8,927 nt of DNA from Acidobacteriota bacterium (GTDB taxonomy: Bacteria > Acidobacteriota > Terriglobia > Terriglobales > Acidobacteriaceae), in NCBI GenBank assembly GCA_021810735.1, contig JAJZIF010000120.1:1-8927 (forward strand), in the 5' to 3' direction. A program made the position numbers and the translations under genes. The notes beneath the pieces were generated by a model, which worked only from the letters and a program-made list of their open reading frames with translations, had not been told where the DNA came from and searched no databases. Below are positions 1-6,190 of this stretch, piece by piece. Numbering within the stretch: the first letter of the stretch is position 1; each line of letters starts with the position of its first letter.

Positions 1-451
1 GGAAGGAGCCACGCTGTTGACCGGTGGCAAGCGCCTGCAAGGGAAAGCGCACGCAGCCGGGTATTTCTTCGCGCCGACCATTTTGTCCGGCGTCCAGCCC
101 GCCATGCGGATTGCGCGGGAAGAGGTGTTTGGCCCTGTCGTCAGCCTGCTGCAATGCGACTCTTTGGAGCACGCCATCCGGATTGCCAACGACGTATCCT
201 ATGGACTTTCCGCATCTATCTATACTCGCGACGTAAACCGCGGCTATCAGGCCATGCGCGACCTGGAAACCGGCATTGTGTACATCAACGCGCCCACCAT
301 AGGAGCCGAGGTGCATCTGCCCTTCGGCGGCGTCAAACAGACGGGGAACGGTCATCGCGAAGGCGGCATCGGAGCTTTGGACTTTTACACCACGTGGAAG
401 TCGGTCTACGTGGATTATTCCGATCGACTCCAGCGCGCGCAGATTGACTAG
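1..451 (+). CDS. Aldehyde dehydrogenase, NAD(P)-dependent, C-terminal part (5' end outside window)
   Basis: This is the last 149 residues of an aldehyde dehydrogenase, read in the frame that begins at base 2. The family oxidises aldehydes to carboxylates with NAD(P)+ in the cytoplasm. Visible family signatures are the EEVFGPVV block at about residues 40-47 of the visible part, the '[15 protein letters not shown]' stretch, 'GIVYINAPT', and the C-terminal '[16 protein letters not shown]' segment used in oligomer contacts. The catalytic Cys and general-base Glu lie upstream of the window, so activity cannot be judged. The tail '[13 protein letters not shown]' recalls ALDH7-type and semialdehyde dehydrogenases (the piperidine-6-carboxylate or aminoadipate-semialdehyde group), but the substrate cannot be assigned from this part. 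The stop codon TAG at 449-451 coincides with the left end of a small mobile element. An alanine dehydrogenase follows on the same strand and may share its operon. Confidence 0.93.
   Translation, partial: EGATLLTGGKRLQGKAHAAGYFFAPTILSGVQPAMRIAREEVFGPVVSLLQCDSLEHAIRIANDVSYGLSASIYTRDVNRGYQAMRDLETGIVYINAPTIGAEVHLPFGGVKQTGNGHREGGIGALDFYTTWKSVYVDYSDRLQRAQID
439..448. repeat. Left target-site duplication of the MITE-like element
   Basis: GCAGATTGAC, identical to 584-593. It lies within the last codons of the aldehyde dehydrogenase gene. If the following TAGAG is counted, the flanking identity extends to 15 bp. The extra 5 bp are shared between the element terminus and the original target, so the true duplication could be 10 to 15 bp. 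Confidence 0.7.
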
Positions 452-583
452 AGCTCGTCTCATAAACATGCTTTGTATCAGGGAGCGACTTCAGTCGTGC
501 CGCTCGATGCGACAAAAACCGCGGGTTTTAGCCCTTGTGAGCATTTGGGCGATTCCGCCAAATCATTTATGAAACAGGCTCTA
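449..583. mobile_element. MITE-like non-autonomous element with terminal inverted repeats
   Basis: A 135-bp non-coding insert has imperfect terminal inverted repeats. The left end is TAGAGCTCGTCTCATAAA (449-466). The reverse complement of the right end is TAGAGCCTGTTTCATAAA (583 back to 566), so 15 of 18 positions match. It is flanked by the exact 10-bp direct repeat GCAGATTGAC (439-448 and 584-593). The interior has two further inverted repeats: CGACT-TC-AGTCG (486-497, inside a larger GAGCG...CGCTC pairing) and AAAACC-GCG-GGTTTT (515-529). It encodes no plausible protein. These traits fit a miniature inverted-repeat element mobilised in trans by a transposase elsewhere. The family is not identified. 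The matched ends and duplicated target make an insertion much more likely than chance. Confidence 0.75.
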
Positions 584-593
584 GCAGATTGAC
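584..593. repeat. Right target-site duplication of the MITE-like element
   Basis: GCAGATTGAC, the second copy of the direct repeat. It is followed by TAGAG, which preserves the sequence expected at the original end of the aldehyde dehydrogenase gene, including a second TAG at 594-596 in the matching frame of the duplicated segment. Confidence 0.7.
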
Positions 594-595
594 TA

Positions 596-613
596 GAGAA
601 CGGAAACGTTCTC
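596..613 (+). promoter_or_regulatory. Perfect inverted repeat upstream of ald (hairpin or operator)
   Basis: GAGAACG-GAAA-CGTTCTC is a perfect 7-bp inverted repeat around a GAAA spacer. As RNA it would be a stem closed by a GNRA-type tetraloop, ending 2 nt before the GGGAGAG ribosome binding site (616-622). As DNA it is an 18-bp dyad of the size bound by dimeric regulators. It is not followed by a T-run, so a simple intrinsic terminator is unlikely. Before the MITE insertion it would have directly overlapped the aldehyde dehydrogenase stop codon. Its function is inferred. Confidence 0.5.
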
Positions 614-627
614 CTGGGAGAGTAGCA

Positions 628-1743
628 ATGATCATTGGTGTTCCGAGAGAACTGAAAGATCACGAGAGCCGCGTCGGCGTGACGCCTGCCGGTGTCAAGG
701 CTCTGACGGAAGCAGGACACACAGTCCTGGTGGAGACCAGGGCGGGGGATTTGTCGTCGCTCCCGGATGACGAATACCAGTCTGCCGGGGCGGAAATTGT
801 TGGCTCTGCCTACGACGTTTGGCGATTGGCGGACATGATCGTCAAGGTCAAAGAGCCCGTGGAAAAAGAGTACGGTTATTTCCGCGAAGGCCTGATCCTC
901 TTTACCTACCTGCATCTTGCACCCCTCCCAGTCTTGACCGCCAAGCTGCTGGAGAAGAAAGTGATTGGCATCGCCTACGAAACCATCCGCGACAAAGCCG
1001 GCGCGCTGCCTCTGCTCACCCCCATGTCGGAGGTGGCGGGCCGCATGTCGGTGCAGGTCGGCGCCGCCCATCTTGAGAAAGAAAAAGGCGGGCGCGGTGT
1101 GCTGTTAGGAGGAGTTCCGGGCGTGCCGCCGGGGAACGTCTGCGTCATCGGCGGCGGCATCGTCGGTACCAATGCTGCCAAGGTCGCCATGGGCATGGGC
1201 GCGAAGGTCACGGTCATCGACAGCAATCTGAATCGCCTGCGCGAACTGGACGACATTTTCAATGGACGCGTGTACACGCTCGCATCGAACTCCTACAACG
1301 TCAGCCGCGCCGTGCGAGAGGCGGACCTGGTCATCGGCGGTGTGCTGATCCCCGGCGCCGCCGCTCCAAAAATTGTGACGAAAGCGATGGTTGCGACCAT
1401 GAAGAAGGGTGCGGTGATCGTCGACGTTGCGATCGATCAAGGCGGCTGTGTTGAAACCGCGCGGCCCACCACGCACAGCGATCCATCGTATGTCCTGGAA
1501 GGCGTGGTGCATTATTGCGTAACCAACATGCCGGCGGCGGTGCCGCATACCTCGACCCTGGCGTTGACGAATGCGACCTTCCCCTATGTGATGCGGCTGG
1601 CGAAGATGGGCGCGAAAGCCGCGATTCAGGCCGACAGCGGCTTGCAGGACGGCGTGAACACCTACGACGGCCTGCTGACCTGCAAACCCGTCGCCGAGTC
1701 CCAGGGCAAACCCTGGAAGCCCGTAGCAGACCTGGTTCACTGA
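628..1743 (+). CDS. ald: Alanine dehydrogenase (L-alanine + NAD+ to pyruvate + NH4+ + NADH)
   Basis: A complete 371-residue protein, the usual length for the family. It reversibly deaminates L-alanine to pyruvate in the cytoplasm. The start '[20 protein letters not shown]' is typical. The substrate and catalytic residues known from the Mycobacterium enzyme fall at the same numbers here: R15, K75, H96 and D270. The Rossmann nucleotide-binding loop is GGGIVG (175-180), and D198 at the end of the second strand fits NAD+ preference. The C-terminal '[14 protein letters not shown]' and '[11 protein letters not shown]' segments are also typical. The ATG at 628 is chosen because GGGAGAG lies 5 nt upstream and the protein then begins exactly at the conserved N-terminus; an upstream in-frame TTG at 589 is rejected. 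The aldehyde dehydrogenase gene lies upstream on the same strand, separated by a MITE-like insert, so the two may once have been tightly co-transcribed. Confidence 0.97.
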   Translation: MIIGVPRELKDHESRVGVTPAGVKALTEAGHTVLVETRAGDLSSLPDDEYQSAGAEIVGSAYDVWRLADMIVKVKEPVEKEYGYFREGLILFTYLHLAPLPVLTAKLLEKKVIGIAYETIRDKAGALPLLTPMSEVAGRMSVQVGAAHLEKEKGGRGVLLGGVPGVPPGNVCVIGGGIVGTNAAKVAMGMGAKVTVIDSNLNRLRELDDIFNGRVYTLASNSYNVSRAVREADLVIGGVLIPGAAAPKIVTKAMVATMKKGAVIVDVAIDQGGCVETARPTTHSDPSYVLEGVVHYCVTNMPAAVPHTSTLALTNATFPYVMRLAKMGAKAAIQADSGLQDGVNTYDGLLTCKPVAESQGKPWKPVADLVH

Positions 1744-1908
1744 ATTTCTTTCCGCGTGACGCCACGCCGCCTCGGCCCCTTCCCGTCCGATGCCTCTGCG
1801 CTAGCCAGGTTGTCGTTCACTCCCGCAATTCTCCAATCCGAAGCGCGATTGCTGCGCGACAATAGCGCGCCCCCTGCCCCTTGAATTTGCGATCTCAGCC
1901 CGCGGCGG

Positions 1909-1937
1909 TTGCCGAAGCCGCACCGGGGCCCTAAAAT
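1909..1937 (+). promoter_or_regulatory. Candidate sigma70-type promoter for the Ig-like lipoprotein gene
   Basis: TTGCCG (1909-1914) and TAAAAT (1932-1937) are separated by 17 bp, which is ideal spacing for a housekeeping sigma factor. Transcription would start near 1944, giving a leader of about 70 nt before the ATG at 2013. A small dyad TGAC-TCGC-GTCA (1946-1957) lies at the predicted start. The rest of the 269-bp spacer 1744-2012 is GC-rich, and I see no gene in it and no clear terminator for ald. Confidence 0.45.
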
Positions 1938-2012
1938 GAATTATCTGACTCGCGTCACGATAGTTGTTTTTAGTAACCGCCAGTCCGCGCCAAGCGGCGG
2001 CGGGGAGGTTCA

Positions 2013-4553
2013 ATGCGGCGGTTCGTATTTTCTGCGGTTCTTCTAGTTCTATCCCTACCCGTCGGCCTGTCAACCACTGGTTGCATCAATAACTATGGCC
2101 AGAACTATTGCAGCGGCTTCCAGAGCGGTCCGATGCTCACCGCCGTTTATAAGATCGACTTGGAACCGGCTACCTATGGGATCTCCCTCAGTTATGGTCA
2201 GATTTCCACTACCCTCGCGCCCTCCGCGGAAAACTGCAAGGGTACCGCGGTCACCGTAACGAACTATACCTATGGCACCAGCAATCTGTTATTGGGAGAT
2301 GTGTCTCCGACCGGCAGGGTCTGCGGCGGCACATGGAATCGCAATTCCGGCAACAACATTCCCGACTTTACGACCTGTATCCCACCCCAGCCGGGCTCCC
2401 CTATCTTTCAGGCGAATGGCGGCATCGCCTACGTTACCGCCAGCGGCGGCGGGGCCACCAGCAATCCAGTGCCTGTCTTTGTCCATCCCCCGGTCACCAG
2501 CGTCCTCCTGGGCGGTAAGAGTTCGGTGCATACATGCCCCAACAATCCCATTACCGCGTCTCCGGAAAACGCTCCTGTATATGCGCTGAATAGCTGCGTG
2601 TCTCAGAACCGAACCGCTCAACTGGCGGCCACTGTGTACAGCGGAACGCAGGACATTACCTGCAATACGGGCCATTTGACCTTTACGCCACAGAACTCCA
2701 ATATTGTCTCTATCGATCAGAATGGTGTTGCTACAGCACACCAGCCGGGTGCGTCCGTCATCTCCGCGACCGTTGCCCAAGCCACAAGCACCGCCGGATA
2801 TTTCTTTACCTGCCCGCCGAAAAGCATTCAGTTGACCGTGGGCACGACCCCCCAGCAAACCGTCACCGTCAATCCCAACAATATTCAGCCGCTGACGACA
2901 ACCGTTCTCGACACGCAGGGCAATCCGATCACCGGGCTCTCGCTTCTCTATTCCTCCAACGACCCCATCAACATCCCCGTCAGCAATACCGGCGCGGTGG
3001 CGCCGGTATTTCCCAGCGACGCGGCCATCGTGGCCCAGTGCCTGCCGGGGATCTGCAATCCGGCGCCGCAAAATGAAATCGCGAATCTCAGTACTGGCTT
3101 GCCGATTGCCAGCAATCCGATAGATGTGCATACGCCGGGTCCAGGTTCGAACATTCTCTATATGGCCAGCCCTCAGTCCTACAACTTCGTCCCCGTGGAC
3201 TTCCTGACTGGGACCGTTGGAACGCCGACACGCCTGCCCTATCAGCCAAATTCGATGGTGATGGATGAATTGGGCAACCATCTGTTCTTCGGAAGCGCCG
3301 CGGAACTCATGGTCGCATCGATCTCCCCAGTTACTGGCGCCGCGCTGACGACCCAGGCCACCAATGTTCCCGGCACTGTGCTCGCCGTTGCTCCCGACGA
3401 CAGTCTCGTGATCATCCACGATCCATGCCGCCAGCTTTTCTATCTCTACACGCCTGCCGCAACCGCAACCGCGACCACAACGGCAACTTCATCTTCCGTG
3501 ATCTCTTTCGGCGCTCCCGGACCTACCATTGCCTGTAACTCGAACAGTGAGCCCATCGATCCTTCGGTCGAGGTCAACCCACCCTACGGCGCGTCCTTTA
3601 CCCAGGACAGCCAGACCGTCTACATTGCCGGCGGCAATGTTCTCTACACATACTCGAAGTTCACGGGCTGGCACGTTTGCACTGAGAATGGTCAAACCGG
3701 CAACTGCCCTATCGATTCCACCGGCGTCGCCGTCACCATCCCCGGGGTGGGCGCCTTTGCATCCGGTCCCACCACCACTGCGTTCGGCTATTGCGCGATT
3801 GGGCCGAATAATGCCGCGCAGAGCGCTGGCCCTCCACCCACCGGTCTAGCCGATCCAACCGTAGCTGTGAATCCCACGGAATATTATCCGAATGCCGCCA
3901 CCGTGTCGGCCGCAACCGATCAGCTGGGTGCCACCACCGATGGCTATCACATCATTGGCGCGACTGCGTCCAGCGGCGGCCAGCTCAACGATATTGCCGT
4001 GACCATTCCAGACGGCCAATGTCCGTTGAAAACGCCTTTGCAATTTCCCAGCACGCCCACGCAATTCAGCCTGGCAACGCCGAACATCGCGTCCATAGAG
4101 CAGGTGCTGGTTTCGCCGAACTCTCAAGTGGCTTTCGTCACTTTCCTGCCGGCAAGTTCGACGGGAAGCAACAACACGCTGCCGGCCTATAAGGTTCCAT
4201 GCACCGCTGCTCAGTCGGCGGCTGGCAACTGTCCTGCCGGACAGACGACGACAGGCAGCGTGGTCAACGTCGCGCTCACCGGCCAGGCCGGAGCCCCTAT
4301 CGGCGGTACCTTCAGCCCCGATACCACGACCTTCTATGTCTCGACCAGCGGCGACGACTCGGTGCACTTCATCAACACTGCCACGTTGACGGACACGCAG
4401 AAAATCAATCCAAGTCTGACCTGCGGCACCACCACGACCGCCCCGGCGAATCCATTCCTGGCCTGCACCCAGAACAATCCGGTACCGGCGCTGTTCCTCG
4501 CCTCCCGGCCGCGCCCATTGCAGGGAGCGATTACCTCGGCGCAGAAAAACTAG
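2013..4553 (+). CDS. Large Cys-rich predicted lipoprotein with Big2 Ig-like domain and propeller-like C-terminal half
   Basis: 846 residues. The N-terminus has two arginines, a hydrophobic stretch and 'LSTTGC', so Cys24 is a probable lipidation site, although Thr at -3 makes the lipobox weak. A conserved-looking region of about residues 30-160 is followed by a Big2-type Ig-like domain (about 197-276; 'NSNIVSIDQNGVATAHQPGA' is the diagnostic part) and possibly a second Ig-like unit (about 283-373). From about 378 onwards, repeats such as 'NSMVMDELGNHLFFGS', 'VLAVAPDDSLVIIHD' and 'GGTFSPDTTTFYVSTSGDD' suggest YVTN/YncE-like propeller blades. A T/A/S-rich linker lies at about 481-496. About 21 cysteines are spread along the chain, pointing to an exported, disulfide-bonded protein. 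It resembles an Ig-like surface protein family I associate with Acidobacteria. Its function is unknown; adhesion or surface binding is only a guess. GGGAGG (2003-2008) lies 4 nt before the ATG. It stands alone, with its own candidate promoter. Confidence 0.85.
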   Translation: MRRFVFSAVLLVLSLPVGLSTTGCINNYGQNYCSGFQSGPMLTAVYKIDLEPATYGISLSYGQISTTLAPSAENCKGTAVTVTNYTYGTSNLLLGDVSPTGRVCGGTWNRNSGNNIPDFTTCIPPQPGSPIFQANGGIAYVTASGGGATSNPVPVFVHPPVTSVLLGGKSSVHTCPNNPITASPENAPVYALNSCVSQNRTAQLAATVYSGTQDITCNTGHLTFTPQNSNIVSIDQNGVATAHQPGASVISATVAQATSTAGYFFTCPPKSIQLTVGTTPQQTVTVNPNNIQPLTTTVLDTQGNPITGLSLLYSSNDPINIPVSNTGAVAPVFPSDAAIVAQCLPGICNPAPQNEIANLSTGLPIASNPIDVHTPGPGSNILYMASPQSYNFVPVDFLTGTVGTPTRLPYQPNSMVMDELGNHLFFGSAAELMVASISPVTGAALTTQATNVPGTVLAVAPDDSLVIIHDPCRQLFYLYTPAATATATTTATSSSVISFGAPGPTIACNSNSEPIDPSVEVNPPYGASFTQDSQTVYIAGGNVLYTYSKFTGWHVCTENGQTGNCPIDSTGVAVTIPGVGAFASGPTTTAFGYCAIGPNNAAQSAGPPPTGLADPTVAVNPTEYYPNAATVSAATDQLGATTDGYHIIGATASSGGQLNDIAVTIPDGQCPLKTPLQFPSTPTQFSLATPNIASIEQVLVSPNSQVAFVTFLPASSTGSNNTLPAYKVPCTAAQSAAGNCPAGQTTTGSVVNVALTGQAGAPIGGTFSPDTTTFYVSTSGDDSVHFINTATLTDTQKINPSLTCGTTTTAPANPFLACTQNNPVPALFLASRPRPLQGAITSAQKN

Positions 4554-4589
4554 AGAAGATATACAGATACCGTATTGAAAAAGAGAGGA

Positions 4590-4615
4590 GTCATTCTGAG
4601 CGCAGCGAAGAATCC
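4590..4615. repeat. Short interspersed repeat of the 'TCATTCTGAGCG' type
   Basis: A 26-bp unit beginning GTCATTCTGAGCG and ending GCGAAGAATCC, with ATTCT (4593-4597) and AGAAT (4609-4613) able to pair. Near-identical strings are, from my general knowledge, dispersed in the spacers of Acidobacteria and some other phyla; only one copy is visible here. It lies 37 nt after the lipoprotein stop codon in a convergent spacer, a common location for REP-like sequences. Confidence 0.5.
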
Positions 4616-4642
4616 AGAGGGTGATGGCGGAGTTAACTCTGT

Positions 4643-4663
4643 ACAAATCGTCGGGATTTGTTT
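4643..4663. terminator. Candidate hairpin terminator in convergent spacer
   Basis: ACAAATC-GTCGG-GATTTGT is a perfect 7-bp stem with a 5-nt loop, followed on the plus strand by TT then ACTTCG. The T-tract is short and the stem is AT-rich, so it would be a weak terminator. It lies 89 nt after the lipoprotein gene, and because it is symmetrical it could serve both convergent units. Confidence 0.35.
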
Positions 4664-4677
4664 ACTTCGCTACGAGG

Positions 4678-4695
4678 AACCTGCCCTGACAGGTT
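4678..4695. repeat. Inverted repeat in convergent spacer, 3' of nusB
   Basis: AACCTG-CCCTGA-CAGGTT is a perfect 6-bp stem with a 6-nt loop. It has no T-run on either side. It sits 18 nt downstream of the nusB stop codon on the minus strand, so it may help end or stabilise that transcript. Confidence 0.3.
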
Positions 4696-4703
4696 GGCCG
4701 CCC

Positions 4704-4734
4704 GAAAGACCCGCTACCTCGGGGTCTCTTTCGC
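4704..4734 (-). terminator. nusB: Stem-loop overlapping the nusB stop codon (possible 3'-end structure)
   Basis: On the minus strand AGACCC-CGAGGTAGC-GGGTCT forms a 6-bp stem that can extend through GAAAG/CTTTC with a small bulge. The nusB stop codon TAG lies within the loop. The following sequence is TTCGGGC, so there is no real U-tract. Rho-independent termination is therefore doubtful, and a role in transcript stability is as likely. Confidence 0.3.
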
Positions 4735-5169
4735 GGGACGCGGAGCAATCTGTTTGGCGGTGCGCGGCAGCGCGCGAGCAACCGCATCCAGAATGCCGTT
4801 TAAAAAGTGGACCGATTCCGGCGCCGAGTACAAGCGTGCAATCTCAAGAGATTCGTTGATGATAATGGGCAACGGCGTCGCTGGATAGGCGAGCATTTCC
4901 GCAATGGCGGCCCGCAGCAAATTGCGGTCCACCGCGGCCATCCGTTCCAGCCGCCAATGCTCGCTCGCGGTGGCGATGTAGGTATCGATCTCTTCCTGCC
5001 GTTCGATGGCAACCCGAAAAATATCTTCAGCAAACCCCTGCGTGTCCGGGGCGACGTCTTCCCGCGCCTGCCAAAATGTCCGTCGCACCTCATCGGCGTT
5101 CTGCTTGCCAAGGTCTGCCTGAAACAGCATTTGCATCGCGATTTCACGGGACTTGCGGCGTTTGCCCAC
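4714..5169 (-). CDS. nusB: Transcription antitermination factor NusB
   Basis: 151 residues, normal for NusB. With NusE (ribosomal protein S10) this small helical protein binds boxA RNA and supports antitermination, mainly on rRNA operons. Typical features are the basic N-terminus 'KRRKSREIAMQMLFQ', the central 'RLERMAAVDRNLLRAAIAEML' segment and the C-terminal 'PIIINESLEIARLYSAPESVHFLNGILDAVAR'. The last 20 or so residues are Pro/Arg/Lys-rich and poorly conserved. The start is GTG at 5167-5169. It keeps the conserved basic segment and is preceded by AGGCAGGT inside the end of the upstream gene, while internal ATGs would remove conserved residues. It begins 3 nt after the ribH stop codon, so the two genes are surely co-transcribed and probably translationally coupled. 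ribH-nusB adjacency is widespread in bacteria. Confidence 0.96.
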   Translation of the reverse strand: MGKRRKSREIAMQMLFQADLGKQNADEVRRTFWQAREDVAPDTQGFAEDIFRVAIERQEEIDTYIATASEHWRLERMAAVDRNLLRAAIAEMLAYPATPLPIIINESLEIARLYSAPESVHFLNGILDAVARALPRTAKQIAPRPAKETPR

Positions 5170-5172
5170 GTT

Positions 5173-6063
5173 TTACCTGCCTGCCGCGATGTCTGTAACT
5201 GAAGCGGTTACAATCTTCTTCTTGACCGCCGCCATTTCAATCGCCGCCAGCGCCGCTTCAAATCCCTTATTGCCCATCTTCAGGCCGGCTCGATCCAGCG
5301 CCTGCTCCAGCGTTTCGCAGGTCAACACGCCGAAAGCATGCGGCACGCCCGTGTCCTGTTGCGACTGGCCAATGCCACGCGAGACTTCCGTGTAGATTGC
5401 CTCGTAGTGCGCGGTGTCTCCGCGCAGCAGAACCCCCAGCGTGACGATTGCATCCACCTGCCCGCTGTTGGCAAGCAAGCGCGCAGCCGCCGGAATCTCC
5501 CAGCTGCCGGGAACGCGCACCATTGTAATCGCGTCTTTTTTCGCTCCGCTCCGCAGCAATGCGTCCAGCGCGCCTTGCAACAACCGATCGGTAATCACCG
5601 CGTTCCAGCGCGCAACAACGATCCCAAACCTCATGCCGGCGGCGCTCAGGTCTCCCTCGATTGCCACGGGTTTCCCATGGTGCGGGTTGTCCGATTCCCA
5701 GAATCCGAAGATCATTCCCGGTACAGGTTCGGCGGTAAATACCCGCGAATTCCAATGGGTCTGCGCGATCTCCGAAATTTTCTGTCCGCTTTCCGCAGGC
5801 GCGCCGCTCTCGGCAGCCCAATTCTTCGCTACCGCATAGACGGCGTCGAGCCCAGTTACTTCGATCAGAATTTCCGGCGTGGCAGGCAGTCGTCCGGCAA
5901 CAAATTCCAGATTGCCCAGCGGCGCCAGAAAAGGCGCGCTGCGGCCCTCGTTGTCAGCCCAGGCCTTCCCCGGCTCGAAACCCAACGCGCCAAAAAAGCT
6001 CGCCAACGTGTCAAACTCGGCGGATGTGCGCGCGGCGCGCACGAGTGTGATTCCTTTGATCAT
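5173..6063 (-). CDS. ribH: 6,7-dimethyl-8-ribityllumazine synthase with N-terminal VOC/glyoxalase-like domain
   Basis: 296 residues from the ATG at 6061-6063. Residues from about 133 onward are a complete lumazine synthase, which condenses 5-amino-6-ribitylaminouracil with 3,4-dihydroxybutanone 4-phosphate in riboflavin synthesis. Visible signatures are 'RFGIVVARWN' (145-154), the substrate loop GSWEIP (186-191), 'LLRGDTAHYEAI' with the expected catalytic His219, and 'LDRAGLKMGNKG' with Arg258 and Lys266. Stand-alone RibH is about 150-160 residues. The extra N-terminal 130 residues look like one VOC domain: 'FDTLASFFGALGFE' fits its first helix and loop, 'GNLEFVAG' a strand, and 'PGMIFGFWES' a final strand. 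Glu53 and Glu123 fall where metal ligands often lie, but the two usual His ligands are not evident. The ATG is preferred over an upstream TTG (6078). No clear Shine-Dalgarno is seen; TACCAT lies 6 nt before the ATG on the coding strand. nusB follows after 3 nt. The RibH call is firm; the VOC call is moderate. Confidence 0.92.
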   Translation of the reverse strand: MIKGITLVRAARTSAEFDTLASFFGALGFEPGKAWADNEGRSAPFLAPLGNLEFVAGRLPATPEILIEVTGLDAVYAVAKNWAAESGAPAESGQKISEIAQTHWNSRVFTAEPVPGMIFGFWESDNPHHGKPVAIEGDLSAAGMRFGIVVARWNAVITDRLLQGALDALLRSGAKKDAITMVRVPGSWEIPAAARLLANSGQVDAIVTLGVLLRGDTAHYEAIYTEVSRGIGQSQQDTGVPHAFGVLTCETLEQALDRAGLKMGNKGFEAALAAIEMAAVKKKIVTASVTDIAAGR

Positions 6064-6069
6064 GTTTCG

Positions 6070-6075
6070 ATGGTA
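6070..6075 (-). promoter_or_regulatory. Candidate -10 element giving a leaderless start for ribH
   Basis: On the minus strand TACCAT is followed by 6 nt and then the ATG. This matches the TANNNT-N6-ATG layout seen for leaderless genes in other bacteria. No Shine-Dalgarno and no good -35 hexamer are visible. The 127-bp spacer 6064-6190 separates divergent genes and must hold start signals for both. For the plus-strand gene I see only GAGG (6177-6180) as a distant ribosome site and no convincing promoter. Confidence 0.25.
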
Positions 6076-6190
6076 CAACGCCGTGACCGAGGCTCGCCGA
6101 ATGCCGGCGTCGGGGTCGTCTTTGCGCGGCGGGGGATGGAATTGATAGACTCACCAGTCTTCCTGAAAATCGCGTCGAGGTCCTCCAGCC

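Noticed and set aside
589..627. Upstream TTG start for alanine dehydrogenase
   Set aside because: It would add 13 residues encoded by the inverted repeat and ribosome site. The ATG at 628 gives the conserved N-terminus with R15 at the expected number.
1105..1740. 211-aa open frame on the minus strand
   Set aside because: It is fully antisense to alanine dehydrogenase, which has every catalytic residue in place.
1744..2012. Hidden small gene or RNA in the 269-bp spacer
   Set aside because: Reading frames here are short with no ribosome site, and beyond a candidate promoter and a small dyad I found no tRNA-like or riboswitch-like structure.
2289..3419. 376-aa open frame on the minus strand
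   Set aside because: It is antisense to the Ig-like lipoprotein gene, with Arg/Gly/His-rich composition and no recognisable motif or ribosome site.
3846..4646. 266-aa open frame on the minus strand
   Set aside because: It covers the 3' end of the lipoprotein gene and the interspersed repeat. Its N-terminal 'LRCAQND' is the usual translation product of that repeat, not a gene signature.
6064..6078. TTG start five codons upstream of the VOC-RibH ATG
   Set aside because: There is no ribosome site before it and the added residues MYHRN are not part of the domain. It remains possible but is less likely than the ATG.
5170..6190. FMN riboswitch or separate ribH and VOC genes
   Set aside because: The 127-bp spacer upstream shows no room or recognisable conserved core for an RFN element, and the VOC and RibH parts are in one frame without a stop codon or a strong internal ribosome site.
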